Shown piece after piece: positions 35,301 through 47,900 of a stretch of 64,000 bases of DNA. The position numbers and the translations under genes were made by a program. The DNA comes from Hirudinaria manillensis (Eukaryota; Annelida; Clitellata; Hirudinida; Hirudinidae): assembly GCA_034509925.1 (NCBI GenBank), contig CM067537.1:1233501-1297500 (forward strand). The letters run 5' to 3'. How positions within the stretch are numbered: the stretch's first letter is position 1; every line of letters starts with the position of its first letter. A model generated the notes under the pieces. It did no database searches, had not been told where the DNA came from, and saw only the letters and a program-made list of their open reading frames with translations.

Positions 35301-36864
35301 GGAGTTGTTGGTGCAGCCCGAAGAGTTACTTATGAGTCACGTGGAGTTGCCGCTGGAGCGCACGGAGTTGGTATTGGAGCGGATGGAGTCTTCCGAGGAG
35401 CCCATGGATTTGCTAGCGGGGCCCTTGAGATCAACTGGACCTGTGGAGTCTTTGGAGGAATCCGAGGATTTATCAGCGGAGCACATGGAATCAGTTAAGT
35501 CAGTGGAGCCTGCGGATGTTTCGGCTCCATTGGAGATAACAGAAGGGAGTGCTCGGGATTTCGGGAGTGATGGGAGACTGCCTAGCATGGAAAGTGGAGT
35601 AGGCGATCCCGTAAAGTTTGAGATCTGGCGACATGGTGGAGCAGGAGGGCGTACATGGAAGTGGCGACGTTCCGCGACTGGAAGTTGCGGGACACAGAAA
35701 CAAAAGGGAGGAAACAGAAATCCCAGAAGATGGCAAAGCAAAAGGATCTGGGATTCACAGCCATGAGATTGTTGGAAGATCGGATCGTATTCCTAGAGTA
35801 AAAATAAAAATGGGAATAGATGTCTGTTCGGGACGAACAGATTTAAGGAGGGAGCAGTGTTGGATCCCTGGATCCAGATAATTAAAGAATAATTAAAATT
35901 ATATTGCTGATTAATTAATTTAGTAATTAATTAAATTTAGCGGCAATATAATTTTATAATTAAATAATTAATTAGTATTCATAGTCTTTGGTTATGAACC
36001 TCGACAAATAGAGTAATCTCGAAAAGCAGAGCGAGAGTAAGAGATACAGCAGATTCCAAGATTTAGACATTTGAGCATCGTGCATCTTCCAAGCCATCTG
36101 ACAACTTTCAATAAACCTGACCTTCTATAATTTAGTTTGAGGACCCCGGGTTATTACAATATATACAACTAGCAATAAATACCAAAAAACGAAGCAGTGA
36201 CAAATAGAAGGGACACTTGACAGCATTATTGATAGTTTGATTTTCTTAATGAAAAATTAGAAGCAGCAATTAATGAAGTAATTCTGAATATATTACCACG
36301 TTCTGGAATAGCATAACCTATGATTATATTTGATTGTTGCACGCACACACACAGATATAGACGAATGCGAATATGGACCTTGCGATGTTCGATCATCAAT
36401 TTGCGCGAACTTAAATGGTTCCTATGAGTGTCGATGCAAGGATGGTTTTATGAAATTTACAAAAGACTTTTGTCTGAGTAAATATTTTGACTAATTGAAA
36501 AAAAATACATATTTTTATGTTGGATTTCTTACTTTGAAACTTGGAATTCTTCAGGAAATGCTACAAGTGAAGAAGAATTTCATAAAGTTGAAAACTACTT
36601 GCTATTTTTCTTCATTCCTATGATAGCTTTCATGCTCACTATATTGTTCTTCTAGTTGGTTACTTATCTTGAATTAATTTATTAATGTATAATTTTTCTG
36701 AATATTGAATTTATTTTGTTATTTAAATTGACTTTTTGAATTAATTTGACTTTAAATTGACTAAATCGACTTTGTACTTAATCAGCGTCAAGGCACCTAC
36801 GCCCACTGACACTTTAAGCACTGTATCACGCCAGACAGATATGGGCTCAATGAGATTAAAGTGA
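29312..36864 (+). CDS. Type B gene 2: FTP-WSC2-EGF3-TM receptor-like protein (complete, TE-laden introns)
   Basis: Exons: 29312-29369, 29586-29786, 29961-30179, 30242-30372, 30669-30804, 33188-33324, 33454-33589, 33685-33813, 33904-34041, 36355-36477, 36555-36654, 36786-36864; 528 aa, open. FTP exons are almost identical to type B gene 1. WSC1 second half has KCACSNELIKDDE; EGF1 has KYNMYGDC and ends IEKG; the calcium-binding EGF starts DIDEC with SNLNGSY-like spacing; NAT sequon; TM helix; tail with TLSTVSRQT ending MRLK. Length is more than double that of gene 1 only because intron 5 holds a LINE and intron 9 a whole LTR element. Both insertions leave the exon frame untouched. Confidence 0.9.
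31020..33110 (+). mobile_element. LINE (non-LTR retrotransposon), degraded, in intron 5
   Basis: A + strand ORF at 31138-31629 covers the region before RT (KQRYESRRARQEFFRDPYHY-like, basic). A second at 31657-31989 has RT motifs: QSGIAMGCAISPSLF, then FMDGTT in place of the catalytic FMDDTT. Downstream, frames 32040-32690 encode the C-terminal part (SLNNYSD, STRRKEV-like), broken by stops and frameshifts. It lies in a TA-rich microsatellite, the same intron that carries an opposite-strand fragment in type B gene 1. The GC content is visibly higher than the host DNA. Inactive by loss of the catalytic Asp. Confidence 0.85.
34330..36158 (+). mobile_element. Non-autonomous LTR element with SAP-domain ORF, copy 1 (fossil)
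   Basis: 5' LTR 34330-34680 and 3' LTR 35858-36158, TGTTGG...TTACA ends, flanked by ATAT on both sides (34326-34329 and 36159-36162). A primer-binding-like TGGTGTCAGGAGTGGGATT follows the 5' LTR (near tRNA-Leu complement), and a purine tract precedes the 3' LTR. The internal region is about 1.2 kb, with a SAP-like N-terminal segment (WKGTKAEIRERLGAWL) and an acidic repeat-like remainder (VELSEEP, VDHVELL). No protease, RT or integrase, so mobilisation in trans is assumed. The 5' LTR contains 69 bp of host gene. The copy looks structurally whole but older than the 55 kb copy, with perhaps one or two breaks. Confidence 0.85.
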
Positions 36865-37185
36865 TGACGAAAGTAAAACTAATGTAAACTTGATTCATTT
36901 AGTAACCTATAAGAATCGGTTTGTGGTGCATTTTTGTGGTACATTATTTACGATTATTCCCATTATATATTAGATGGAAATACTTTTTAAAAAAATATAG
37001 TTTAAAAAAAATCCTCTGGACCATTTTATTTTGAAAATTTATTTTTAGTTTTAAATGGATGGAAATAATACTTTATTATTGCGAGACTTCTGATACGTGA
37101 CTTAAAACATAATTGAAGTTAATAACCATCACTTCTTTTTTCTTTAAAGTTTAAAATTTTTAAAAAATAATAAGGCGTTTGTATA
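36865..37185. other. 3' flank of type B gene 2
   Basis: Similar to the flank of type B gene 1 up to the LINE insertion point there. No exon is visible. Confidence 0.55.
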
Positions 37186-37300
37186 ATGGCTCGTTATCAC
37201 AACAGAAAACTGAGCTAAAATAAATTGTTGGACGACATTAAAACTTTGACTTATCTTTCGAAAGATACACGGGGCTGATGACATTTATGAAATAGAGAGG
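37186..37300 (+). pseudogene. FTP first-half exon relic
   Basis: Diverged sequence encoding a run like DDIKTLTYLSKDTRG, recognisable as the DGIKTLTNFERYTE part of the FTP exon, with loss of frame and of splice sites. Remnant of a further gene at the cassette boundary. Confidence 0.5.
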
Positions 37301-37564
37301 AGTTGGAGTTATTCTCGTATTGTTTATAGTTGGAATAATCGCGAAAGATTGTAGTTGTACCAAAAAAAAAACAAATCTAATAAGTTAATAAATGAAATGA
37401 GTTTCCATTCTTTGTACTTTCGTCATGCCTACCTTAGGATCGTCTCCGTCCGACGTGAAACAGAACTCATAGATTCGATATTTATGGCTGCGTTGGGGCT
37501 AAATAATAATTTGAGGTTAAATAAATGTTAATTAAAATAACCACAATGATAATTATAGAATAAT

Positions 37565-37850
37565 TCCAGATAAATAACCAACTAAAAGTAAAGAATAGTG
37601 ATCGTCCTAGCTATCAGAGGAATGAGGAAAAACAGTAGTCTTCAACTTCATATAACTTTTCCTCTTCTGTATCATTACCTATAGAATTTCATGTTAAGAA
37701 AACGACATGAAAAATTAATAAGTGAAGATCTAATTTAAAAAAAAAACAACAAATCACTCAGACAAACCTATTTCGTAAATTTCATAAATCCATCCTTGCA
37801 TTGGCACTCATAGAAACCATTGGTATCAATTGCGTTATTACAGGTAAATA
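37565..37850 (-). pseudogene. Inverted relic of calcium-binding EGF and TM exons (second copy)
   Basis: On the minus strand, FYECQCKDGFMKFTK and a TM exon with LLFFLIPLIA, separated by an intron; closely related to the inverted relic at 15626-15895. Again it lies immediately before type D-derived sequence. Confidence 0.7.
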
Positions 37851-38640
37851 AACATGCCCATAATTAAATATGCATTATTACAAGTAAATAAACATGCCGA
37901 TAAATAAAATACAGACACGACAATCTCAAGTAATTAAGTAGTAATATACCAAGATAGGCAAACGTGCATAATAGTAATAGTGATTGTTCATATAATGGTT
38001 ACCAGTACAAATATAGTCAGAAAACGCGTAGTGGACCACAGAACTAATAATAATAATTATAATGTTAACATCAATGGCCACGTGATACACACAATGTAAT
38101 AGGAAAGAGGTGTTACGAGATGATAGGGGGTGACGGTTAGGGCTGGGATTGCCCTATATATGGCCATATATATGCGCAAATCCTTTTAAAATAATTATAG
38201 TATATTATTCATTCTTTTAATTTCTTAATGTCAGACGAACATCCAAGGTTCTAACGTCCTTCCGTCAAAGTTCAAACCTTGCTATCTCAGATGTTCCGGC
38301 GATAAACACTATATCTGTGGGGGTAACAGGAATATTACCGTCTTTCTCAGCAAGGACATTTTTTATTTATTTATTGTTCTAATATTCACGACCAATTGTC
38401 AAAATAATGTCCATGTTGAGACAAATCTTTGGAAGGACGTTGCCACGTTTAGTTTCTTACAAAATATAATAACCAAAATAATTTTCTTGTAATGCCAGCG
38501 TGCAAGGTCCATAGAACATATAAAACCTGTTCAGAATTTTTCAATTGCGATGGCAATTATAACATTTACGGAGTTTGTGGATGTGAATGTAAACAAGGAT
38601 TTGTGGGCCCGCATTGCCTCGAACGAGGTATTAGATGTTT
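37851..38640 (+). pseudogene. Type D gene relic (intron 5, WSC2 second exon, EGF1)
   Basis: 37851-38100 matches D intron 5. 38228-38351 matches the second WSC2 exon but lacks its first bases and acceptor. 38499-38628 is an EGF1 exon with open frame (YNIYGVC, GFVGPHCLERG). The relic keeps the unusual GC donor (TCTCA then GCAAGG) seen in the intact D gene. FTP, WSC1, EGF2 and TM exons are missing; the 3' side joins the type A upstream region near 38650. Confidence 0.8.
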
Positions 38641-38645
38641 GGTAA

Positions 38646-38686
38646 TATAAATACGTTTAGAACGTCACGTTGAAAATAAACACATA
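38646..38686 (+). promoter_or_regulatory. Conserved promoter block of type A gene 3
   Basis: TATAAA at 38646 and ACGTCACGTTG at 38662, 172 bp before the start codon. The TATA-like box lies right at the join with the type D relic, so it may differ functionally from its paralogues. Confidence 0.4.
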
Positions 38687-38833
38687 AATATGAATGAAGT
38701 AAACAAATTTACACGGCAAAGATTTAAATAGATTCAACGGTTCAAAGCAATAAGTTGTGATTGATGTAATATCAATCAATAAAGTACTTAGAAAGACTCC
38801 ATAAATTCTAGTTCAGCCGAAAGAGACGAAATA

Positions 38834-41800
38834 ATGTCAGCTTTCAATAAGAGTTGGGGTTTCATCAGCGTACTACTTCAGATGTTTTCAAGTATTCATT
38901 TCAGTGTCACCAACATGACTTAGAAATATATTAAAAAATGTTTATAAGATAGTCAACAAAATGTAATTTAATTTAATTTATCATAAGACAAAGTAGTGAC
39001 TTGCATGGAATATGATTAACAAAATTACGCAAATCGCTTATTATTAAGCAAAATAACTATTAATAATGATATAGAAATTTATTATAATAACTTGATTTGC
39101 AACAACGCATACAATAACTGCATTATGGAAATGTGACCCTAAAAATCCAACACTTGAAGGAAAATATTATTATGTAATTTAAAAACTTTGAGAACAAGTA
39201 CAAGTAATTAATTCAACAACAACAACGATTCCATTCCAGGAGGATGTGCAATCAACGTGGCGTTGAACAAACAATCTTCATATTGTAACAAACCATCGAC
39301 ATTGAATAAAATGTCGGATGGCATCAAAACTCTGACCAATTTCGAAAGATACACGGAACCATGCCTGACGACTTCGTATGTTAAGATCAACTTGGATGGG
39401 ACTTATGCTGTGCATTACATTATCGTTTTCGAGGGGGAAGGTTAGTACAAAACAATTTCAATTGCTTATTACAGCTGTTTTGAAATTTCAGTAACCAAAC
39501 TACTAATAAAGAAACGATAATTAAACCAATAAAGTATATAATAACAAATAAACACGATCGTACTTATATTATCGTACTATATTTGATAATTTCATTTTCA
39601 CAACTAGTATATAGGTTTATAATCGATTACAAATTGCATGCAATTGTGTTTACGACATTTTACAATTACGAACGAATTGGTTAATCGAACAATGCAACAA
39701 TATTGTAGGTAATGATGCGGGCCAACTTGACTTTTTTTCGGCTCGTTTATCGGAAACGATATGTTCGGAATATCCTGGTAGAGCCAATCTGGCAGACAAA
39801 AGTAAAGGCCTGAGAGTTAATTGTGCCAACAGAAAAGATGTGTATTCAGATGTCGGGATTCATTCTCAATTAAATATTGGCTTCACTATCATAGAGATTG
39901 AAGTTCACATGCTCGGTATTAATTTTAAATATTTGCATTTTTGTCAAATTCTCATTATTTGTTCTATTAATTTTTGGATTTATTCATTGGGATTTTAACT
40001 CTAGGTCTAACTTTGAGAAATAATTTAATACCACTTGGATGTTTTGGTAGCTTTGGTACCAACAAATATTTTTTCGGACTGGAAGAGTGCTCAATTTTCT
40101 GTGCCAGGAAACAATTTGTTTTTGCTGGAATCAAGGTTATTCTTAGAGTGACTTGTTATATTTACATACTTTAATATGAATTTATATATCGTTTAAAAGG
40201 GCTTTTGCACGAATTGAGCTAAAACAAATTGTTGCATTTATTGAAAATCGTGATCGGACAAAACTAAGCTTAAAAGATTTAAATTAATTTTATAGGACAT
40301 TTCTAGCAATAACATTAATTTAAAAAAACAAAATTATATCAGATTACTACATATATTAACGGAAATAATATATATTAATCGCTTGTAGGATAATGAAATT
40401 TGTGTCTGCTCCAATGAACTAAATAGAGATGATGAAATATCATTTAAATATTGTGATGTACCATGTTCAGGAGAGGATTGCGATGGCATTGAAATTTATT
40501 CCGTATTCCTAAGTAAATATGGCAACTATTTGATAAAATAATAAACAAAACACTTCGAAAAATCATGCAATAATTGACGAATTGCATGAGGTGATGGAAT
40601 ATTAAGCTTTTTGTATTCGGAACTATGTTGGAACCTGGTAATAAATGTTACAAAAAATTATTTTTGCCTCTCACGCTGTAAGACAGAGGGAAATGTAAAT
40701 ATTCTTAAATATCAGTTTAACGATCAAAACTAAACGATTTACATCATTTTATAGTTTTCAAATACTGATTAAAATATTTGTACTTTACACTTACATTTAT
40801 TGCGTTTGTAAAAGTTTTATTACTTAACAATAATGACTTTAAATAATCTTTTAGTTGCATCTGTGTTGCCTTATTATGAAGGCTGTTTAAGAACTTCTAA
40901 AGATTTTATTCTAAATGCAATTAGCAGAGGCAACATGACGATTGCGAAATGCCTTCGTTTGTGTGAGAATCGACGCTATGCATATCTGCAGGTTTAAATT
41001 ATTTTTTAAAGGTTTTTAATAATTTAATATATTCAAAGACAATATAGTCCATGGCACAGCAAATGAAATAGCTATTTGGGCCAAACTTAAGCACTTATAC
41101 CAAAATACCACTGAAATCCCCATCATTTCAACAATAATTATAACAATAGTTCGGTTCGTTAGAGTGGCATATGTCCGGTAGACTTCAAGGCCACTGAGTG
41201 GGGTGAAGGTGACTTTCCCTGAAGAGGAAGGTCTTCAGGGCGGAGTGGAAGCCGGCTGGGTCCGAGGTCGTCACTGCGGGATCTAATCTGTTCGAGGTCC
41301 TCGGGCCGTGTGGGCAGAAGAGGGAGCCTCTAGATGTGGACCTAAGGCCGCTTCTGCCCTGGAGGTTCTTGCTTCGGGTGATTGGCTTGTAGGACGGTGA
41401 GCAGCCCAGGAGAGATTTAAAAACCACCGCGTCGATGCGCTGGTGAATGCGTAGAGGAGCGGCGATACATGGTCGTACTTCCTCTTGTTGAAAATGAGCT
41501 TGGCTGCCGTGTTGCAAGCGTAGCATTTCCGTAATCAATCCCGGAGAGAATCAGGGCTGTGATGATGCTCTTCCCTCGAAGGAGAGAGGAGAGGTAATGC
41601 TGAAAATCTTCCTGGGGACGCAAAGCGAGAACGTGAGATATTGTTGATATGCATGCTCATGGAGCAGTCTGAGTCCAGCCAGATCCCCAGGTTGCGGAAG
41701 GAAAGTACATGGTAGATTACATCAGAGGGATGACCGGGCTGAAAGGAAGTAACGAGGTACATCTGGGCGAGGAAGTCCACATCACCTCGGTTTTGCTGCT

Positions 41801-44231
41801 GTTCAGTTGCAGACCGATGCTGATGGCCTTCACACATCGAGACATCCTGGAAGAGAGGGCCTCGGTATGGTCGGGTATGCAGTAACCGTAGACCGTAGGG
41901 TGTCGTCGGCATACATGTGACAGTGGAGTTCTGCGAAGCAGAAATATCTTTCAAGTCGTTGGAGGAGTATGTCGTGATCAACAGTGTCGAAGGCGGCCGA
42001 AAGGTCGAGGAGGGCAAGCAGCGACAATTCGCCGACCCCCGCGGCGCGGAGGAGATCCGAAGAGAGGAGGAGAACGGCGGTTGTGGTGAAGTGATGTTGA
42101 CGGTAGGCTGACTGATGCGCAGGGTGGAGTCTATGGTGGTCCGGGTGGTCCATGACCCTGCGGAGCACGAGGCGCTCTAGGATTTTTAAAAGATGGAGAG
42201 GTTGGAGATGAGCCGGTAGGAACTGACATCTTCAGGACCGAGGCTTTATATATAAATCTTTAGATGGATAAAACAATAAAATGTAATTACATAAAATAAA
42301 ATTATAAATTACCTGCCAAATAAGCCTCGGGTCATCAATTCGGTAGGAATCAAATCAAACATTGAACTGAAACGCTTTAATCAAATTTTCCTGGCTTTAC
42401 TTCAGTTTTTTTTTTACATTTATCCATTTATCCACTTAAGTCTGGAGATCTTTGCATTTGTGAAGATACCTTGAACAAAAGTACGCTGGATAAAAGAGAC
42501 TGTCCAACCAGTTGCACTGGGGATGCTAAAATGACCTGTGGTGGTGATGACGTGGCCTCAGTATACGCTAGTATGTATAGTAATTATCATCGTCGTAGTT
42601 ACTGCTGCCGTTATTGTTGATGATGTTTATGATGTTAAATTTCAACTAGTTTAATTCCTTTACGCAACAGCCTGCTTATCTGAGAAGATGTCTTTGCCAT
42701 GTTCGAAACTCTTTAACTGCAAAGAATCGTATGACATGTACGGAGATTGTGAAGGTGGCTGCGGTCCAGGATACCATGGTGAACAATGCCTTGAAAGGGG
42801 TTCTTATAATTGTTATAAAATTTTATTCCGAATTTCCAATCTCTCAAAAACGTCATTTTATGCGAGGTATGAAATAATTCTAACAGATGAAAGGCTAGAC
42901 AAAATATACTTTGTAGAAAATGTGGTCAACTTGAGAACAAAAACTGACAGTTTTGATTTGAACCAAATTATAAAGTTTAATTATAAACTTTGACAGTTTT
43001 AATTTGAACCAAATTATAAAATTTAATTTTTTTTTATAAATTATCGATTGTATGGCTAATGAATTATAATATTCAATAGCAAATTTATCCAATCATTTAG
43101 TTTATGAAAGTACGAGTACCTCCACTATCCATCCTTATGCCTGCTCGTCGATAAATAGGTGCCTTGATCAGCCAAATACAGTTTGCATATTGCTGAAGGG
43201 ACGAGAATTATGTGAGTGCACGGATGGATACTCAAAGGGTGATGATGGAGAAGAGGAATGTAAAGGTACGTAACATCGCGATTACTTGATTTCATGTATC
43301 ACTTCATTTCATGTTTCATTTGTTAGTTTTGATTTGCACATAAATTTGGTTAGTATTGATGGCTTGTAAGACATGTATTACCAGGACGTTTTCAATCAAT
43401 AGAAATTGGTCATATGAACTCGTTTAATAAAGTCAACAAATAAATAGAATTGAGAAGCTCTTTTGCAAAAAGAAATATCCAAAATGAGAATAAGAATAAA
43501 TTCGTGCGACATTTCAATTTAATAAGTTAAATGGATCACATTACATGACTGTAGAGCAAGTGCCTCAGTATTCTCAGGAAACTACATGGCACTTAAATAT
43601 CGGCTGATTATTATTGCGATCTTTTGCAATAAGAAATAGCCAAAATGATAATTAGACGTTGAAAATTCCAGTGATATTTTACCTTAATAAGTTAAATAGA
43701 TCACTTATATGACTGCAGAGCATTTCTTAGACACTTTACAATATACAGACATTGACGAGTGCCGTTTCCATCCGTGCGACATTACAGCATCACACTGCAT
43801 CAACTTGAATGGTTCTTATTGGTGCGAGTGCAAGTCCGGATTTATCCAATTCACGGAATACGTTTGTCTGAGTAATTTTTTGCTTTCCACATTCAGAAAT
43901 TTTTTTATACATTTTCATGTGGTTTGTTAACTTGGAATTCTCCAGGAAATGATTCAGGTTATGAAGAAGGATTGCTCGAATCGAGAGGATTTTTGTTTTT
44001 CGTGATTCCTACGTTAGCCTTGTTGTTAACAGTTTTTTACTTGATGTAAGTTACAAATTTCAAATTTATTTATTCAAATCAATAAACAAAAAAAGTAAAG
44101 AGACTGTAATTAAATTTATAAATTAAATATATTTATTTTTCAACAGATCGAAGATACCTCACAGAACTGAGTCACAAACTATTTCTTCGTATTCAACGCA
44201 TACTGCAAGAACTAGTGGCTGGTCTCGATGA
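38834..44231 (+). CDS. Type A gene 3: FTP-WSC2-EGF3-TM receptor-like protein (complete)
   Basis: Exons: 38834-38891, 39240-39440, 39709-39915, 40005-40135, 40389-40512, 40855-40991, 42441-42570, 42671-42799, 43101-43265, 43749-43871, 43946-44045, 44147-44231; 529 aa, open. Nearly identical to the other A genes in FTP; WSC1 has ECSIFCARKQ instead of ECISYCTREQ. Exon 7 is two codons shorter than in gene 2. The calcium-binding EGF has SYWCEC, and the sequon before the TM helix is NDS. The tail is the longest of the A types (TESQTISSYSTHT, ending SGWSR). AATAAA at 44249. Intron 6 holds a GC-rich LINE on the opposite strand. Confidence 0.9.
41155..42243 (-). mobile_element. Jockey/CR1-like LINE fragment in intron 6
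   Basis: Minus-strand pieces encode HQSAYRQHHFTTTAVLLLSS, then LDLSAAFDTVDHDILLQRL (RT palm start), then YADDT, and further on LGCSPSYKPITRSK and SLFCPHGPRTSN of the RT C-terminus. The segment between the palm start and YADDT is deleted, and the frame shifts between pieces. Strongly GC-rich in an AT-rich gene. Absent from the matching intron of the other A genes. Dead. Confidence 0.85.
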
Positions 44232-44794
44232 CTGATGGAACCGATGGAAATAAAAGATTTCAAGGGAAACATTTAATTTAATTAATATTTTACAAATTTT
44301 TATTTTAAAATGTAATTATTTTTTATTCAACATGCATACTTTATTTTAGGAAAGTTAAGCTACAATGGCTGGTATTGATCAAAACATTTTGATATTATTG
44401 AGTACTATAATTTTTGAATTACTATAATAAAATTATAATAAAATTTTTGGTCAGTTTATAAACGAGATTCAAACAAAATAATTCAAATTTAATAATTTCT
44501 CATTCTAGTATAAAAGGTTATGAAATTCTAATAACGTACTTCTACAGAAACAATTAAAAGCCGTAACAACTTCATCTAACGAAACACCGCATCTCTATTC
44601 AGATAACAAAGTGTTATTAAGTTCTAATATTTTTTTAAAAATTTCATTTGTAATGATTTTGCCAAGACAATTTTAAAACAATAAACGACATTTGATTTTT
44701 ATCCATATTTATTTCCTATGGTTTTGGAATAATTAAAAACGAAATATTATCACAATTCATAACTTATGAATAGCGAAAATCTTTTAAATGAATT

Positions 44795-44876
44795 TATATA
44801 AAAGGATACTGCATGAAATATTCAAACGGTCATAGCCCATAGACTTTTAGGACGTCACATTGTAAATAGACACAAA
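44795..44876 (+). promoter_or_regulatory. Promoter-like block of the B' gene
   Basis: TATATAAAAGG at 44795 and ACGTCACATTG at 44852, 119 bp before the start codon. The best TATA box in the window. Same arrangement upstream of the B' relic at 22 kb. Confidence 0.5.
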
Positions 44877-44970
44877 CAAGATGTTTTCAAACGTTAATTT
44901 CTGTAATAGTTAATTTATAGACAGCCAGTTAACTGTTTTGAACTCGTGCCTTTCTGTCCTAGAGGACAAA

Positions 44971-47900
44971 ATGTCAAGTTTGTTCAAGAATTGTGCTTTG
45001 ATCTGCACACTTTTGAAATTGTTCTCAAGTATTCAACTCTTTACATTTATTGCTTTTAATAAAAATTGGCATTTATTGCAATTTAATATTAAAGATAAAA
45101 ACAATTGAAGTTATTGTAAATAATAATCTCCATGAATTCATTCACAGGTACAAGCCTATTAATAAGTAATTTATGAATTAGTATAACAAAGACGTGGGTG
45201 GCGTGCAGTGAATCCAAAACCCAAAAAATCACAATTTGTCATATTATATATGCATTCCCTTTTCAGAATCGTATGAAACCAACGTGGCACTGAACCAAAA
45301 GTCTGGTTATTGCGATGAGAATTTCCAAACTAATAATATGTTTGATGGCATTAAAGATTTGGACAATTTTGAAAGATACACATCACCATGTTCAACCATA
45401 TCTCATTTGAATATACACTTGGGCACAATGCACGCAGTACATTACATTGTTGTCTATGAAGGAGAGGGTAGGCACAGTGCATGCTTGTAATTATATATTT
45501 CATTTTTATTATTTCGACTAATTATTATAATTTCTGGGCTCCAGAAACGATAATTTAAGCATAGAAACCTTATGTTATCTTATGGGAAGTCGTGATTTTT
45601 CGTTTGCTGTCTTTCTTGTGTAACCTGTGCAGCGTCTACCTTAGCGTCCAGCATAAATGAATATATTGTAATAACCCGGGGTTCTCAAACTAATTATAGA
45701 AGGTGAGGTTTATTGAAAGTTGTCAGATGGCTTGGAAGATGCACGATGCTTCAAATGTCTAAGTCTTGAAATCTGCTGTTCTCTAATTCTCGCTCTCTTT
45801 CCGAGATAAATCCATTTGTCAAGGTACATAACCAAAGAGTCTGAATAGCACCAATTAATTCTCAAATTATATTGCCACTAAATTTAATTAATTATTAAAT
45901 TAATTAATCGGCAATATAATTTTAATTATCCGTGAGCTCGGGCCCTGCTGACGACTCGACCTGATCTGATAACTCTATGGGCGCCAACGTCGAGTTCTCT
46001 AAGTCTGCCATCACGCACAGAGTTTCTGGAGACACGCACGCACTGTGGTTGGATGTGCCTTCTAATGACTCCATCCCAATGCTGCCAGAAACGGTACTTG
46101 GAACATCAGAACTCTTCTCAGTAGAGTTTAAGAGGCATCCTGACGCGGAATCGCTGTGTTTTCCAAATCGCCTAATAGTCCATATATTTGACTATTTTGT
46201 ACTTGTTTAAGCTAGTCATGGTTCATTTGTAAATTCTGATATCCAATAATAATTTTCCAGGAAACGATGACGGCCAACTTGATTTCTTTTTGGCGCGCTT
46301 TGATGCTGCCAGAAACCCCATTTGTTCAAAATATCCAGGTAGAGGTAACTTGCCAGACAAAAGTCGAGGCATGAGGGTCAATTGTGCTAATAGAAAAGAA
46401 ATGTATTCAAAGATCAAAATTTTTTCAAAAAAAAATATTGGTTTCACCATCACTGAAATTGAAGTTCATACTCTTGGTATTTGTATTTTTAAATATATGT
46501 TTCTTCATAATAATTTTTAATTCCCCCATTTTCGTATTTCTAGGTACTCCGTCGGAAGGAATTATGATACCTTTTGGGTGCTTCAGTCGTTTTGGCTCCA
46601 CGTCTTTGATTTATAACGACGTTATATCATGCACGAATATGTGCGCGAATCAAAAATTCATATTGGCAGGAGTAAAGGTTACAATATAATATAGCAATAT
46701 ATACGATATATATATAATAGAGAAATATAACCATATAATCATTCCGCGTGTGCTTTCTAGATATTACTTTCACTTTTATATGAATTAAAAATAATATGAC
46801 TATAAATGTTTATAAATACATTATATTTCATATAACGGTAAGTGTCTTTAAAGTATTTTAGGACTTAGCGGTGAAAATTTTCAAAGTATTAATATATGCT
46901 GATGATATTGTTATTTATACATTAGTGAAAAACATAAATAGTCTTATTACTTTATTCAATAATGAATTAACTTTTTTGAAAAATTGGTTTGCGAGTAATT
47001 GCTTATCTATCAATGTTTATAAATCAAATTTTATGGTTTTTCACTCTTCCAGAAAGGTCATTGCATGTAACTCCTCTCTCTACATAGATAAGTTTTCCCT
47101 AAATAGAGTCACAAGTATTAGATATTTAGGGATCACAATAGATGAACACCTTTCTTGGCTAAACCATATATCTTATTTACAAAATCGCAAAATCCAGAAA
47201 TATTGGAATAATATCAAGGATACGGCCTTTTATCAACACAAAAATAGCACTTTCATTATATTTTTCACTCGTCTATCCCTAACTAACTTACTGTAATATC
47301 ATATGGGCTTCTACTTACAAGACACACTTACATCAGTTATCATTATTACAAAAACGGATTGTGCGTGTCATTTTTCTGCTGCCGCCTCTGTCTTCAACTG
47401 TTTCTGCTTTTACAAACAATAACCTACTAAATGTAACGCAAATTCATGACTTACAAACTGCCCTTTTTATGTTTGCTTATAACTTCAATTCTATTCCTAA
47501 AATATTTTCAGATTTTTTCACAACAAGCAATAATTACAACAATCCTTCTCATTTCTTACGCAATACTCATGAATACAGTCCTACCTTTGCCAAATCTACT
47601 TTAAAATTATTTTCCATACAGTGTTACGGTCCCAGATTATATACCTCTATACCACATTCAATTAGGGAGTTAAGTTGTTTACATTCATGTTCTTTTGAAT
47701 TATTGTTTTTATTGTTTAAGAAATTGTATAAATCTCATCTAGTGAGAGCTGTTTGAGTTTACATGGTTGTATTTATATATGTTATGATTTCCAGGGCCAG
47801 TCTGTTTAGCGGAAGCGTTCGCTTCCTTAAGACTGACCCTATGAGTTTATTTTGTATTTTAAGTTTCATTTGTTTCGTTTGTGTACATAACTGTTTGTTC

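Noticed and set aside
34727-35764. Several minus-strand ORFs of 60-134 codons opposite the SAP ORF (also near 55.7 and 63.3 kb)
   Set aside because: Antisense shadows of the long acidic plus-strand ORF with its biased codon composition; no domain content.
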